A stretch of 64,000 nt of DNA. It comes from Ceratorhiza oryzae-sativae. Its lineage: Eukaryota; Basidiomycota; Agaricomycetes; Cantharellales; Ceratobasidiaceae. Position numbers and translations under genes: made by a program. The notes under the pieces are model-generated. The model had not been told where the DNA came from. It was given only the letters and a program-made list of their open reading frames with translations, and did no database searches. Shown in pieces: positions 37,049 to 48,615 of this stretch (positions are counted from its first letter, which is position 1; every line of letters begins with the position of its first letter). The stretch lies in the NCBI GenBank assembly GCA_030998015.1, contig JARWMV010000232.1, forward strand, positions 620,001-684,000. Direction: 5' to 3'.

Positions 37049-38902
37049 TCAAATTCGACCATCCTCCGTTTCGGCGAACCCGTTGGCGTCAAACGCGTCT
37101 AGCTCGGCCCGGACCTCGCCGATCGCATAATTATATGCGCCCAGGTCGTCTAGATCTCCTGCCCAAGTGGAGCTAAAGCCAAACCGTTTGGGGTACACCG
37201 GCGCGGGAGCCCTGATCGTTGAAGAACTGCTCGAGATACTCGTGTGCGTGTCGTCCACGAAGACAGGAGAGTTAGGGACACACCACTCGGTGAGCAAGCC
37301 CAAGTCCTCGCCGCTGGCTGAGCTCATGGAAGGTTCGGCCGACCCAACCTGTTGGAGTTGCTCGAAATATGAACCAATGACAGTGTGGTTGGTGGACAGG
37401 TGACCATAGGGCACGTCGGAGGGGTCCGGTTGCAGGTCACGGTGAAAGGATACTGTTGAGCGATACAATGGAAGGGCTGGGTTGCCGCATGCTCGCTCTC
37501 ACACGTAATAGTGTATTGGTGGTACAAAGTCGAGTCGTTGTTGCGTTCGTTAGATTTCTGTTCAGTCGTAACATCGCCGTAAGGCTGGGAGAGGGGCGTG
37601 TTAGTAATATGTCTAGATACGGAACTAAGCAACTGACCATAATAGCGTTGAGCGTTTCACATCCTGTAAAGCCCTCGCGGAATGGCCACGGCTGGGCAAT
37701 CTGCGAATCGAAACTCTCGCACGTAGCATAAGGATATGAAGCATCTGAATCTAGCGCAAGTGAAGGTGGTGCACTGGACGCCTCAAGACCCCACCGCGAG
37801 CTGTCCTCGGGCTTGAGCAAAGGGGATGGCGTAGCAACCGACTCCGAGTCCTGAGAGCCAGAAGATAGCTCAGCCGATTGGGGTGAGGAAGAATCGCCTC
37901 GGCTGGAAGGGTGCCCTTACGGGCGGAACTTGAATGCTTAGAGGAAGCGCAGCGCGCTTGGCGACAATCTCGAGCTCCCGAGCCTTGGGTCGTTCGTCCG
38001 GTTGACGAATACGGTCCAAGAGACCGCACCGACGAGAACCGGCCAAATACGCTTCGGCGATGTCATCTGCTCGACTGCGAGCAGGCGATTCGGACTTGCG
38101 AGCACGGGTGGTTGAGCGAGAAGTGATAGTCCTCACTGGAGCAGGAACGCCATCACGACGAGAGTTGGGCGAGTACTTGTAATTCGGATGTCTCAACGCG
38201 TGGTCCCTCTTCTCTCGCTCAGCAGCGACCCTCCAGTACTCGCGCTCCGATTCGGAGAGTCCCCGCCAGACCTTGCCTACAATACGACTACACACGACCA
38301 AATCAGCGAATGAACAGCCCCGACTCGACAAAGCACATACCTAATCTCACGATGATCATTCTTAAACAAGAGCGACAGAGCGTTAGCCACCGATCGCCAA
38401 ATCCAAAGCCCAAATGAACACACTCACTTCGACACCAGCCAAAAAGTCCTGTTTGACATACCAAGAACGATACAAGATGAATGCGTTCCTCGGGCGAGGG
38501 ATATGACCAGGAGGTTGCCGGCGACTATGACTCTTGATCGATCGAACCGGCCCAACATGCGAGTCGTACTCGTCGTCTGACGAGAGCTCGTGCGAACCAG
38601 GCGACCCAGAACGTGGGTAACCCGAATGAACGGCACGGGTACGGGCGCGAGCACGAGCGGCAGTCGCCGTGGTCGGAAAACGTGGAGAAGAGCCGCGGGG
38701 CGGGAATGCGCCGCTCGTGTACTGGTTTCCGATCGTGTCTGGTCGCAGCGCAGGGGGCGAGTTCGACTGATCTGGTAGTGATTGAAAGAAAGATAGGTTA
38801 GCATGTATTAGGGCAAACCGAGCAAAACCTTTGCGTACAAGAGGTATCATGAGGTATCAATGACCGACCGGACTCGCGGGGAGCAGCGGATGTCACAGAC
38901 AT
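37049..38902 (-). CDS. HMG-box transcription factor, second of a tandem pair
   Basis: Exons 38902-38869, 38771-38428, 38360-38341, 38287-37638 and 37584-37049. The N-terminus MSVTSAAPRES leads into a Ser/Arg-rich segment. The HMG box is PRPRNAFILYRSWYVKQDFL, then NDHREISRIVGKVWRGLSES and EREYWRVAAEREKRDHALRH. Arg/Ser-rich and Ser/Pro-rich regions follow, and the C-terminus is acidic (TWAGDLDDLGAYNYAIGEVR). One exon of 20 nt encodes part of the box, at the same relative place where the neighbouring HMG gene also has a 20-nt exon. This shared structure supports tandem duplication. Two frame breaks occur, near 37908 (C run) and 37468. The family (fungal mating-type-like HMG) regulates sexual development in other basidiomycetes; the role here is not known. 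Confidence 0.82.
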
Positions 38903-40321
38903 AGTCAAGTCAAGGTATACTACGGAGAAGAAGCCCCAGGCGTAAAATTGCGTCTCGATACCAGATGAGGACGTCGACGACCGGCCAGAATTCGCAAGCC
39001 CCGACCGTACTTAAAGAGACCGTAAGCCAGCGAAACCCACCATCCGCTTAGTCCCTCGAAAAAGCTATACAGCCATCTGCTAGGCGTGTTTCTGTAGATC
39101 AAATGGAGGCCAGGGCTTGCATCGTGGCTTGTTGACCGAGTTCAGGCTCTCGATGTGAAGATATCTATATCCTATTTCGGCACCCCAAACCCACAGAAAA
39201 CCCATAATTATGAATGGAATATTCAATCGACCGCACGTGCTCCGTCTACGGCGTTTAGGAACTTGCCGTGTTGGGGACAGGAGGAACCCGAATGAGCCTA
39301 GTGTGATTATGGAGAATGAACTCTGTTCCTCATGTACGCGCAAACGAAGGTTCCTTGTCAATCGCAAGCGGCTATAACGACCAGGAGCTTGAGCTCTATC
39401 GACGCATGGGCGCCCCCCCCAGTGGACAAGAAATTGGCTCGTTGTTCTCAGGCGCTCGTAGCCTCGTAGACTCGTGTGCGATACGGCAGCTTCGACCAAG
39501 CGCGCAAGCCTAGGCAAGGCTGGCGCTCCAACTCCGAGACTACGAGAGATAGCAGGAAGGCGCCCATCCGAACCTGTCCCTAGATGACCCGAAACCCCAG
39601 AACGACGCTGTCAGACCCAGAGTGGATTTTGATGGTGGTTGTTATCCGTGACCCTTGACGGGCATCTATATCAGGCAGTCTAATAGACTGCCTGATTTAG
39701 GTGAGCCATTGTCGCCTAATTCGTTTCTCGCTCCAGACCTCACAAATGGCGCCCGTCCCCCCCGATGCTTTCCCTCCCTCGTGCTCGCCATTCCCACACA
39801 TAACCACTGCAAATCAGCACAGAACCCATCACTTGACTCCATGTCCAATGCTCCCAACTATGCAGCTCCTCTCTAGCGCTCAATGTCTGACGTCCGTCTC
39901 GAACACAACGTGTTCGGGTGTAGCCAATTTCCTGGGCCTTCTGCTAGCCGGGCGCAGCCCCAAACACAACGACAGTAAACACTCGACAAAACATTCAATT
40001 TTGCGCCGCGTTAATACTGCACAGAATCGACCCACAAGACAAATACAACGTACAGAGCAACGCGAGCGAGCGACAGAGAAAGGGAGTACAAAAATAATGC
40101 TACAGCTGGAAAGAAAATCCGGACCACATTTCGAATAATAACTTCTCCGCAAGTCCCTCCCAGCTATACAGGTTTTAAGCTAATCTGGCAAACACAAATC
40201 CAAATCTAGTCGAAGCACATATCATATAGGGAACGGATGGGCAACAGAAAATGGTGACTCTTATACGCCTAGCTATGCTTCTCGACCGCGACAGTCTGAC
40301 GAGCTCGTGCTGATTGGACAG
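38903..40321. other. gene-poor interval containing a perfect palindrome
   Basis: 1.4 kb between the second HMG gene (its upstream region) and the 3' end of the Zn2Cys6-type gene. Apart from the 25-bp palindrome listed separately, I see no coding or RNA feature. Confidence 0.45.
39671..39695. repeat. perfect 25-bp inverted repeat (12-bp arms, 1-nt centre)
   Basis: The left arm TCAGGCAGTCTA is followed by one A and then its exact reverse complement TAGACTGCCTGA. The arms could form a hairpin in RNA or a cruciform in DNA. No flanking target-site duplication or transposase is seen. It lies in a non-coding interval. Confidence 0.85.
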
Positions 40322-43300
40322 CTAGTCGCGACGGTCAATGGATGTCATAATTCGGGCTACCGTGCTCAGCTTACCAACTAAATGGTGCGTCTGCCCGAGA
40401 ACCTAGTGGGTAATTGTATTTAGTGTGCAAACAAGTCTCGAATAGATCATACTTACAGCCAATGCATTAAGCACAACCTCTTGCTCACGACTTACAGCAT
40501 CTATACCAGCTTGGTCGCCAATCGCCTTTTTCGCCCTCAACTCGCGCTGCAGAACATGGAGTGCCGAAGTAAAGCAGTGCTACCAATCGGTGTCATAAAT
40601 AGCGTTCCGTGAAACAGTTAATATATACGTACCCCAAACATCACCCCAATCTGCTTGATCTCTACGTCCGTCAACTGGGAAATCAACGTTTCGACGGCGC
40701 GAGCAGAATCCAAGCACCGCGCGTACGCCAAGGGGTCGTTATCACCAAGGACATAGAACAACTGGATTTCAGCGTTCAGGGTAATAAAATGCGGATAGAG
40801 CCGCTCCCAAACGAGGCCGTTGATTGTACATGGAAGCTGCATCTCGTCAGGAGTTGGGCGAATTGGGGGGAGATAGCTCCGAAAATGTCGAATAGCCGTG
40901 TAGACAGTATTGTACTCGGCTCGATACTTGTCGGGATCGACAAAAGATCTGGCAGACTGTTAGCCCAAAGCTTTGCGTGGCCAGAAAGTTGAGACATACA
41001 AATCAATGCCGTCGCGCCACATGGTGCCCAAACGGACCGCACGTTCCAACAAAGCAGTTGCCTTGACCTGCAGCGTTGTTACAACATCCGGAGGGTTAAA
41101 GGGCGTGAACCGTGGCGCGAAAATGTCTGCCAGAGTGGCGTACGGCGCTCCAGATGCTTTGCCCTGGTCGATTTTGGTCAGCAATATTCTACAGGTGAGT
41201 AAAACTGTACGTACATTGACGTAATCCTCCAACGGCCGCGGAAAGACCGTCTCGACCCTCGAGCGTTGGTCTCCGTCGTCTCGGAAAAAAGCCGGAAGCC
41301 CGGTGGTAGAGGCAGCAGTATAGTCTGTCAATCTTGGATTAGGATAACCTTCTGAAACAAAATGCAATCAACTTGCCGACGAGCACGAGCTGCCAAAACG
41401 CAGCGATGCGTTCACCGTGCTCCCGCGCAGACGCTGGAGGTCCAAGGTGATAATCGATCTGTCGAATGCGCAGTTGCGAACGAGGAGGGGGCGCTGCTGC
41501 CTTGCACCAGTCAGGGGAGGAGATTTTGTGCAGACCACATGTGATAGCTAGGTAATGCAACCAGTTTTAAACAGACAGCTTGCGAGAGGCCAACTATACG
41601 CGTACCGACGTGGCAGGCGGTGCTGGCTTCGAGGTTGCCCTCGTTAATCTTTCCATCGAGATACAGCAATGTAGCCAACAAAGTCATGCCTTGGACGCAG
41701 CTGGACGGGGTTAAGAATCCGCATTGCACGGCCAAGGCATGAAACACCTACTTGAGCAGACGATCGCCATTTGCATGTCCCCGTCTCAAGCAGCGGCGAG
41801 CCCTCTCTAGAAATTCCGGAACGAGAGCTTCGAGCTCAGAGTCGCCAGAGAAATAGGCCGCGAACGTATAGATCATCCACATCAAGCCTGCAGCGATGAT
41901 TAGAACGGGACAGGATAGGTGCAGACAGACGTACCGGGATGGGGGCGGCCTTTGGGCGGCAGATGAAGACTTGCAAGAAAATCGGGAACCCAAATCTCCA
42001 AGCCAACTTGCTTGCGGTACGGCCTGAAATAGCATAAGCATTAGGTGTCAGATGGCCGCATAAACGAGCGTACAGAAAAATCTCGATCCTGGACACGATC
42101 GAGTTAGCAAAACACGCTTCGAGAGCCGACTAGAAACACTCACAGAAAATCGCGCTGGTGACATGGCAGATCGTCCTAACCAAACTACATCAGTTTGAAA
42201 CAGCAGACCACTTTGACAACTTACGATCTCCCACCAGTTGCCCACCAACTCCGAACCCGAACCGGGAGCACTCGCACAGTATGCCGCGCCCGAATGGGCA
42301 AGATTAACAGGCGCATGATACCTGGCCGCCGACTCGGTCTTCCAGTGCCGGAAAAAGTCCATGACCAGGTCGACGCCAAATACTGGCGGGGAGGGGACCG
42401 GGCGATTGCGACCGTGACCGACGCGTCGATACTCGGTGCACCCGTGTACGCGTCGTACTGGGCCAGACGGCCGCCTTGGTACTCTCCACACGGGCCAAAC
42501 AGAGCGCCTTGAGGGTAATTGACGGTCCCACGGGATGGACTCCCGCGGTTGCCGGGCGACGTCGGCATGGCCTCGGGGTCCCAGTACGGGATCGGCTGGG
42601 ACGAGTTCTCGGTTTGGCTGGTGGGCAAGATAGGGGTCTCGAGGATGTCGATCGGCTGGTCGTTCGGCCAAGCTCGCGGGGCGTCGATGTGGGGCACAAC
42701 GTTCGGTTCCGGTTCCCAATATTCCGGGTCGTCGTCAGAGTCGTCCGAGTCGTCCGAGTCGGGGATCGGTTGGCCCTTTTGCATGGCGGCCATACGACGC
42801 TCAAGACGCGCGATTTTTTTCTTGAGCGCAGCGTTTTCCTCCTTTTGGAGGGTGAGCTTGCTCTTGCGGACTTCGTCATAGATGCACCTTTCGGTCGTGC
42901 CTTGTTCGACGCATCGGCTGCAGTGTGGCTGTTAGACAAACGTCTCAGTCCAAACGCGGGCCCGGATTGGCAAAATGGGATTACCTTTCCCGCGTCACAT
43001 CGCTAGCGGGAAAGAAGAGGCATGTCAGACAAAAACAACGAAGAAAAAAAAACCCAGCGCGCGAGAGTCAGGGGCGACATACGACTTTACGCGAGCGGCA
43101 ATGATGGCCTGTTTGGATTCTGGGTTAGGAATATGCCCGCAAGCAAGGGCTCATCTGACTCACAGCCGGCTCCTCGGAACTGGAGACGCGGGAGGCAAAG
43201 ACGTTAGCGCTGGCGGCAACACAAGCGACACAGACGCGGGGCCCACCAGCGGATTCGGGCGGTTCGAACCGCGCGGCCTGCGTCTGGACTCGGTCGTCGA

Positions 43301-43415
43301 CATTGGATGGGGAGAGATGGTGGCTGTCATCCAGCGTCCGCGCCGCACGTTTAAGGGGCAGACTCTGCGGTCTATGGACCCTTTCCAGGGTCTCTCTGCT
43401 GGGTCTGTCTCGCAA
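40322..43415 (-). CDS. fungal-specific transcription factor, Zn2Cys6-type with Fungal_trans region
   Basis: The zinc-cluster half visible is RCDAGKPHCSRCVEQGTTER followed by C, giving the last four Cys with normal spacing (C-x6-C-x2-C-x8-C). A leucine-zipper-like coiled coil follows (KLTLQKEENAALKKKIARLE), then an Asp-rich linker. The middle homology region of fungal regulators is clear: DLPCHQRDFL, IEIFLPYRKQVGLEIWVPDF, HPGLMWMIYTFAAYFSGDSE, GMTLLATLLYLDGKINEGNL, AFWQLVLVGK and ALLERAVRLG. It ends VLGQTHHLVGKLSTVARIMT with stop TAG at 40324-40322. The first Cys pair could not be placed: upstream exons give only a distant CVAC, and the start at 43415 is provisional. At least one frame break occurs near 42385. 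The gene has more than ten introns. Confidence 0.78.
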
Positions 43416-43553
43416 TCCGCGCGATGGCCGAAGCCCCGCACGCCGGGGCCGAGACCATCTGCCACCAATTTCAGACCAACAGCCTTTGTCGCATTTACTA
43501 TATTCAACTTAAATACATTGCATCCAATAGCCGCCAAGGCACATCATCGCCAA

Positions 43554-45030
43554 CTAGAGCGCCTCGATGTTTGGCTGTGGTCCAACGGGCACAATGCGCG
43601 TCGGATTAATCTGCGTGTGGGACCAGTAGTAGTGTGTCTTGATCTGGTGCGCGCGCGAATCAGTCTTCCCGGACGTACATCCTGTCCATACAAAACTCAC
43701 GTGTTCAAAGTTGGTCGTGTTCTTGAACGCAGGCACGTTCCAGTACAGGTTCTTCATCCAGCGGTTGATGTTGGGATAGTCGTGCCTAATCGACTTGACA
43801 TTGCACTTGAAGTGCCCGTGATAGACCGGGTCAAACCGAACCTATTTACCGAGTTAATCTCAGCCCCTCTGACAGCGACCCTCGAGCAACGCACGATCGT
43901 CGTGTACAGACGGATATCAGCCTCCGTCAGCCGGTCCCCGATGAAATACGTCTTGCCCTCAATCATTTCTCCAACCGGTCCAGCGACGCGAACAAAGGTG
44001 CCGCGGCACTCTCGTATGCCTCCTGCGTCGTCGCGAATCCGCACTTGTACACCCCGTCTGAACATCCCAGTTGAGACTCCGACACGATCTGCACACCAGA
44101 CGAAGCACGCACTGTTGACCGTATCATACACCCACGAATGAAAATCGTCAATCTCCTTTCTCAGCGGCTCGGGGTAAATGTCCACATCGACCGGCTCGGC
44201 TAAATCACGAAACGCGGTATTCAAGAACCGAATGATCTCCGAGCTCTCGTTGTTGACCTGTGATCCCAACAATTAGCCACGCACTCTACCTCATCTTCCG
44301 AAGCGAACCCACAATCGTCGAGTTCTTCTTGTCCCACACGATTGGCACAGTGAACCTATACTCGTGTTGATGAGTCGGCTATTCGAACACAATTGACAAA
44401 TACAATTCACCGGCCACTGTATTCGGGATCAGCCTTGAAGTACAAGTCGCGCATGTGGTTCGAGTTCTGGACCGGGTCCGTATCGGCACCAGGGAATTCA
44501 TCGCTGCAGGCATCATGAATAATCGAAAGAAAGAAAGCTGCACCGCGAACTTACGCGGCAGCAAACGGCCATCCCAGAGACCCCATACGAGGCGACACCA
44601 CGCTCAAGCCTATTTTTTTTTTTTTCATCCCGTCAGTGCCGCTCAGCTGGTCCCGTCCAAGCCGACCTACCAATCACGTCCTCGAGCTTCAACAATACCC
44701 TCGTAATCAAGACCCGATGGGCCCACGGGCACGCATAAGACACAAAGATGTGATACCGTCCTAGCCACATCCAGTCCCCGCCGTTAATCCACCAAACTCC
44801 GCCTTGACAGTGGAATGAATCCCACCTTTTTCAGGCTCGTACTTCCCACCCTTTTCAATCACATCGCGAAACGATGACACCTGGCGTCGGAAATGACCAT
44901 CTGTGCTCGCCCATTTGGTAATGTTCTTTTGTGCATCGGACTTGTCAGTCGACATCTTGAGTGCGGGTGCGGTTGAAAATGTTCGTTGGGTAACGAGCGT
45001 CCGACAGGGCAGACGGCGGATGAAGATCAT
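43554..45030 (-). CDS. xi-class glutathione transferase (glutathionyl-hydroquinone reductase)
   Basis: Exons begin 45030-44826 and 44760-44671 and end with the stop at 43554. The catalytic motif is [19 protein letters not shown], with the CPWAHR of xi-class enzymes. Other family parts are [123 protein letters not shown] and a C-terminal [18 protein letters not shown]. These enzymes remove glutathione from glutathionyl-hydroquinones and act in quinone detoxification. The N-terminus ([20 protein letters not shown]) looks like a mitochondrial presequence; a second ATG (MSTDKSDAQ) 26 residues on would give a cytosolic form. One A seems missing near 43970 (LEK to MIEGK). Confidence 0.92.
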
Positions 45031-45423
45031 AGTGTGGGAACCAGGCCGATGCCCGTTGTTTTATACGGCAGCATATGACCCAGCGCGCCTACTCGCGTGT
45101 ATGCGGGTGGCCAGCTTTTCCCACGGGTAGACTAGTCATCATCTTCTGTTCCGTCTCACTTGAGCTAGCTCCAGGCAGGATTGCTAAGGACGGCGCTAAA
45201 TAATTTAAAAAACCTATAAATGTGAATATAATTGCCGGGTCGTGCATATGCGTACAAAAGAGAGATGAGTTGATAAATACCATTGCAACAGGGCCGAAAT
45301 CGTGAAACCGATAGCAAGACAAAGCGAGAAAAACGAGTATAATTTGAAGGAAAAAAAAAAGTTGCCCTCATTTTCGTCAATGTCAAGGATTAGCTGCTGG
45401 CTACTGCCCAAACAAATACCATT
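45031..45423. other. short intergenic region, no gene seen
   Basis: 393 bp between two minus-strand genes; T-rich, with an A run near 45350. Presumably the promoter of the glutathione transferase gene and the 3' UTR of... the Ser/Pro-rich gene lies on its other side, upstream to downstream order 46320 to 45424. No coding signal is seen. Confidence 0.4.
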
Positions 45424-46320
45424 TCAGACTCCAACAGCGGGCAGAACAATTGAAATGGACACACCTCGTATTTGAGCAGCAACCTCGACCTCACCCATCC
45501 CCAACGACCGACCGTCCTTTCTCCGAGCGTGAGCACCCCCCTTTTCCCCCGTCAAGACAACCTGCACCGTCTGTCGTCGCACAGACAGGGGCCGCCTCGA
45601 GACCAACCTCGACGGCTGGACAGCCGCGAGACCAAACACATCCTCCGGACAGCTAAAATCGCAAGGGCCAAACAGCGGAATCTCCGATAGACTGATATTC
45701 CGGGACGTGCCGGCCAAAGGTGTCCCAGCCGCACTCGATCGAAACGACCGTGGCTCCGACGAGGGCTTGACATTTGCCGCCGGCGCAGACGCGATCGTGT
45801 TCGACCTCTGCCTCGATCGTTTCTTCTTCTTCTTCATCTCGGACGCGTCGGGCTGGGAGCGTACCTCGCATATCGACGAGCACGCCGGGGACGGCAATGG
45901 CGAGGGGGGCACATCCGGCTTGGACGAGGAGGGCTGTTGGGGCGAACACGCGGAATCGTTCATCCCATATCGGTCGTCATCTTTACGCCCCGTCGGTGTG
46001 GGCCGCACACGGCCAAACGCATGCTCAAGACTCACTTGCGGAGGGAGTGCTGGTCGTCGGGCGGGCGGGGGGGCGGGGGGTGAGCGCACACGGTAGACGA
46101 GTGCAAGCGGCGACTCTTCGCTCAGGACAAAGAACGGGTTCGGCCGCTCGCTCGCGGGCGTCCCAGAGTGGAATCCAGGCGTCGCGGGAAATGCGTGTTG
46201 GAAGCGCTCGTTGGGACTCGCCGATTCGCTAGACGGGGAGAACGTCGCAGGGGGGAGTATGATATGCACAGGTGCTTGCCGTCGATTGTGTTTCTGTGGG
46301 CCGGGCACATTCCCAGACAT
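45424..46320 (-). CDS. Ser/Pro-rich protein of unknown function
   Basis: One continuous open frame. I chose ATG 46320 (MSGNVPGPQKHNRRQAPVHI) because the sequence before it looks like non-coding GC-rich DNA; ATG 46341 (MLGGVAAMSGN) is also possible. The protein is about 298 aa and mostly disordered. It has an N-terminal PVHIILPPATFSPSSESASP, a FFVLSEESPLALVYRVRSPP segment, a strongly basic KKKKKRSRQRS patch that may be a nuclear signal, and LSEIPLFGPCDFSCPEDVFG near the C-terminus. A possible donor (GTGTGT) near the end could shift the last few residues. I do not recognise a family. Codon use and the absence of stops over 900 bp support coding. Confidence 0.55.
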   Translation of the reverse strand: MSGNVPGPQKHNRRQAPVHIILPPATFSPSSESASPNERFQHAFPATPGFHSGTPASERPNPFFVLSEESPLALVYRVRSPPAPPPARRPALPPQVSLEHAFGRVRPTPTGRKDDDRYGMNDSACSPQQPSSSKPDVPPSPLPSPACSSICEVRSQPDASEMKKKKKRSRQRSNTIASAPAANVKPSSEPRSFRSSAAGTPLAGTSRNISLSEIPLFGPCDFSCPEDVFGLAAVQPSRLVSRRPLSVRRQTVQVVLTGEKGGAHARRKDGRSLGMGEVEVAAQIRGVSISIVLPAVGV

Positions 46321-47115
46321 GGCTGCAACACCACCCAGCATTTCAGTTCCAACAGGATGGCGGGACCGAGTGGCCCAGACACGCACGTATTTAAGGTACG
46401 GGATAGAGTGTGATGCAAGCGGCGAGAGTGGAGCGGCGAGTGACGGCGCGGTGAGGGAGCAGCACCACCAGTGGGGGCCGATTGCGTCGCAGCCACGAGT
46501 TTTGAGTGGGGTCTCGGACAGCACAGGTCCAAGGCCTGCAGACTAGCCGAGGTGCGACCTCGGTCGGTGGTCGCTCGAGCCAGACCGCTTTCCATACTCG
46601 TTCCCGCGGCTCACCCCTGCTCCTGATCACCCCCTATAATCGTCCAGACCACGTTCTTCCATCACCGAACCAGGCCCAGTCGTGGGATTCGGGGGACCGC
46701 TTCAATGCGAATATGCAGTCGCCAGCTCGTCAGCACGATGCAAGGGTGTCCGTCGTTGGTTTCGTATCAGTCGGAACGAGGGCAGCGATCATCGACATCA
46801 GCATGGTAAATCTGGCACGGCCAATCATAGCACGCGGATCTTGGCTTATGGAATGCGGCCAAATGGCGGTAAAATTAACTTGGGATCTTCTCCTTAAATT
46901 ATGCACTAGCTTGACAAAGCCGGCAAGCCAACGCGCAGATAACCCCCACACACGGAGCCCCGCATTCTACCACACTTTTTTTTTTTACTCACACACACAA
47001 GGTTTATCGCTGGGAACCCAAGGCTCGCATTGCTGGCACATAGTATCGTATAACAGTAAGGGAATAGAGGGATATTAAGAGTAACAAAAAACCCGCAGAC
47101 ATTAAACCCCAATCT
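46321..47115. other. intergenic, no gene seen
   Basis: 795 bp between two minus-strand genes. The plus-strand frame at 46506-47078 has no motif and is probably chance. A T run lies near 46980. Confidence 0.4.
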
Positions 47116-48615
47116 TTACACAGCAGCCTCGTCCGGGTTCGCCTTGTACACCTACACAACTCGTTCAGATCATCCCGGCTATCCGCCCTATCTGCACGTA
47201 CCTCCATCTCGGCGTCAAGATCGGCGGCCGACTTGGCTGGTCGGTCGTTGCCTCCCTTGCGGCGGCGACCGCGTCCACGTCCTCCTGCCGGCTTGCCGGC
47301 CCGTTCAGGTGCGACAGAACCACTAACATTAAACAACCCGTAAACTCCCTCGTTCTCGGGACCGCAAACCTTAAACTGACCTAGCCGCAGCCTTCTGAGC
47401 AGGCTGCTTCTTCTCCGCCGGCGCGGGCGCGACACGGGAAGCAAGCGATGGAGGTGGCACCTTGGAGGGATCCATCACGATTTCGATCTTCATCGGGCGT
47501 TCTGAGTAGACACAAGTGAAGAGTGCAAGTGATCAGTCGGATGCGACTCGCGACAGTAGGAAACAGCAAGTTAGACCACATTCGGTTCTTCCACGCTGAC
47601 GGGGGGTCCTTGGTACGACTCGAGGGGACATTACGCGGCCTAGCCGAAGTCTGCGTATGTCTGGGAGGTAGTGGGTGGCGGAGGTACGCAGAGGGTAATC
47701 GAAAGCGGTGCAAAGCGCAGACGGTTCCGAACTGCATCGACCTATTTTGTCGATGCAGGGTCCATGCACGAGGTGCTCGACCAGCTGATGCTGGGAGCAG
47801 CCTCACCTTCAACGCCAGGACGACCGGACCTAGAAGCCACCCAGGTACCGGCGTCACAGCCACGATAGACAAGGCGCACAAAGCAGCACCCGTCACTCCC
47901 GTGACCCTCATGCTGATCACATTGGTGACAGCGACCGTCCAGCAGCCTCGCGGCTGCGGGATACGTCATACTCAAGAAACCGCCTCGATCGAGCTTCTTC
48001 GCATTACGCGCTCGAGGTGCGAGAAAACAACGCCAGGGGTGATCAGAGGGGAAAGAGAACCGGCTACTAACTCCCATCGATGAGCCGATTGTTGTATTGC
48101 TCAAACGCCTTGTTTGCGTCGCCTTTTTTCTGGAAAATCACAGTCGCGCTGCCCTTTGAGTGGCCCTTTGCGTCAAAGTTGAGTTGAACAGAGCTGAGCG
48201 CGCCAACAGTCGATTGGAAGAGTTCCTAGCGAATCAAAGCGAGCGTAAGCGCCAAGTCCATGCTCCACGCAAACCCAACACCAACCTTGATCTGGTCCTC
48301 GTTGACGTCAGGAGGCAATCCAGAGACCATGATTTTTTGAGCAATAGCTTGGGGGGCGGGGGCAGCCGATGCGGGCTTCACAGAGGGCGAGCCGTGTTTC
48401 GAACCAGGCACAGCGGTAGCATAGCGCTGGCGAGCATTTTGGCCCGCATTGCCGGTGGCGGCAGGAGCGCTCGCACGGCGTCCAGATGCACCGCGGCGGT
48501 TCTTGGGGCGGGACTGCATGATCTGAAATGGCAGCACGTTGAGGGCGAGTTCTCTTTTGTTTACGACGGGTAGACGCACTTGGTCAAGAGACTGATCAAG
48601 TCCTGCGGTGGCCAT
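47116..48615 (-). CDS. YRA1: mRNA export adaptor ALY/REF (Yra1 homolog)
   Basis: Six exons: 48615-48580, 48522-48286, 48225-48072, 47501-47381, 47322-47202 and 47151-47116, about 201 aa, with no frame break. The N-terminus MATAGLDQSLDQIMQSRPKN has the short acidic/hydrophobic N-box type start, then an RG/RA-rich region. The single RRM reads KIMVSGLPPDVNEDQIKELF, then NFDAKGHSKGSATVIFQKKG and ANKAFEQYNNRLIDGKRPMK. The C-terminal region is RG-rich (GRGRGRRRKGGNDRPAKSA) and ends KANPDEAAV. ALY/Yra1 is the TREX component that binds mRNA and recruits the Mex67 exporter. Intron 3 is 570 nt, about ten times the local norm, and has an in-frame TAG right after the donor. Yeast YRA1 also has one large regulatory intron. 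Confidence 0.92.
47502..48071 (-). other. long intron (570 nt) inside ALY/Yra1
   Basis: Donor GTTAGT and acceptor CTCAG, both fixed by phase: the joined codons read IDG-K-RPMKIEIV. Overlapping open frames of up to about 190 codons lie on both strands inside it, but none has a recognisable domain. Reading through the donor gives only Ser and then a stop, so a retained intron would truncate the RRM. Confidence 0.8.

Noticed and set aside
43022..44141. Long plus-strand frames (up to 388 codons)
   Set aside because: They are antisense to the Zn2Cys6-type gene and xi-class GST, both of which have strong family motifs on the minus strand.
47523..48083. 186-codon plus-strand open frame and a 179-codon minus-strand frame inside the ALY intron
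   Set aside because: Both overlap the intron fixed by the ALY frame, have no motif or start context, and overlap each other on opposite strands. They are chance frames in GC-rich DNA.
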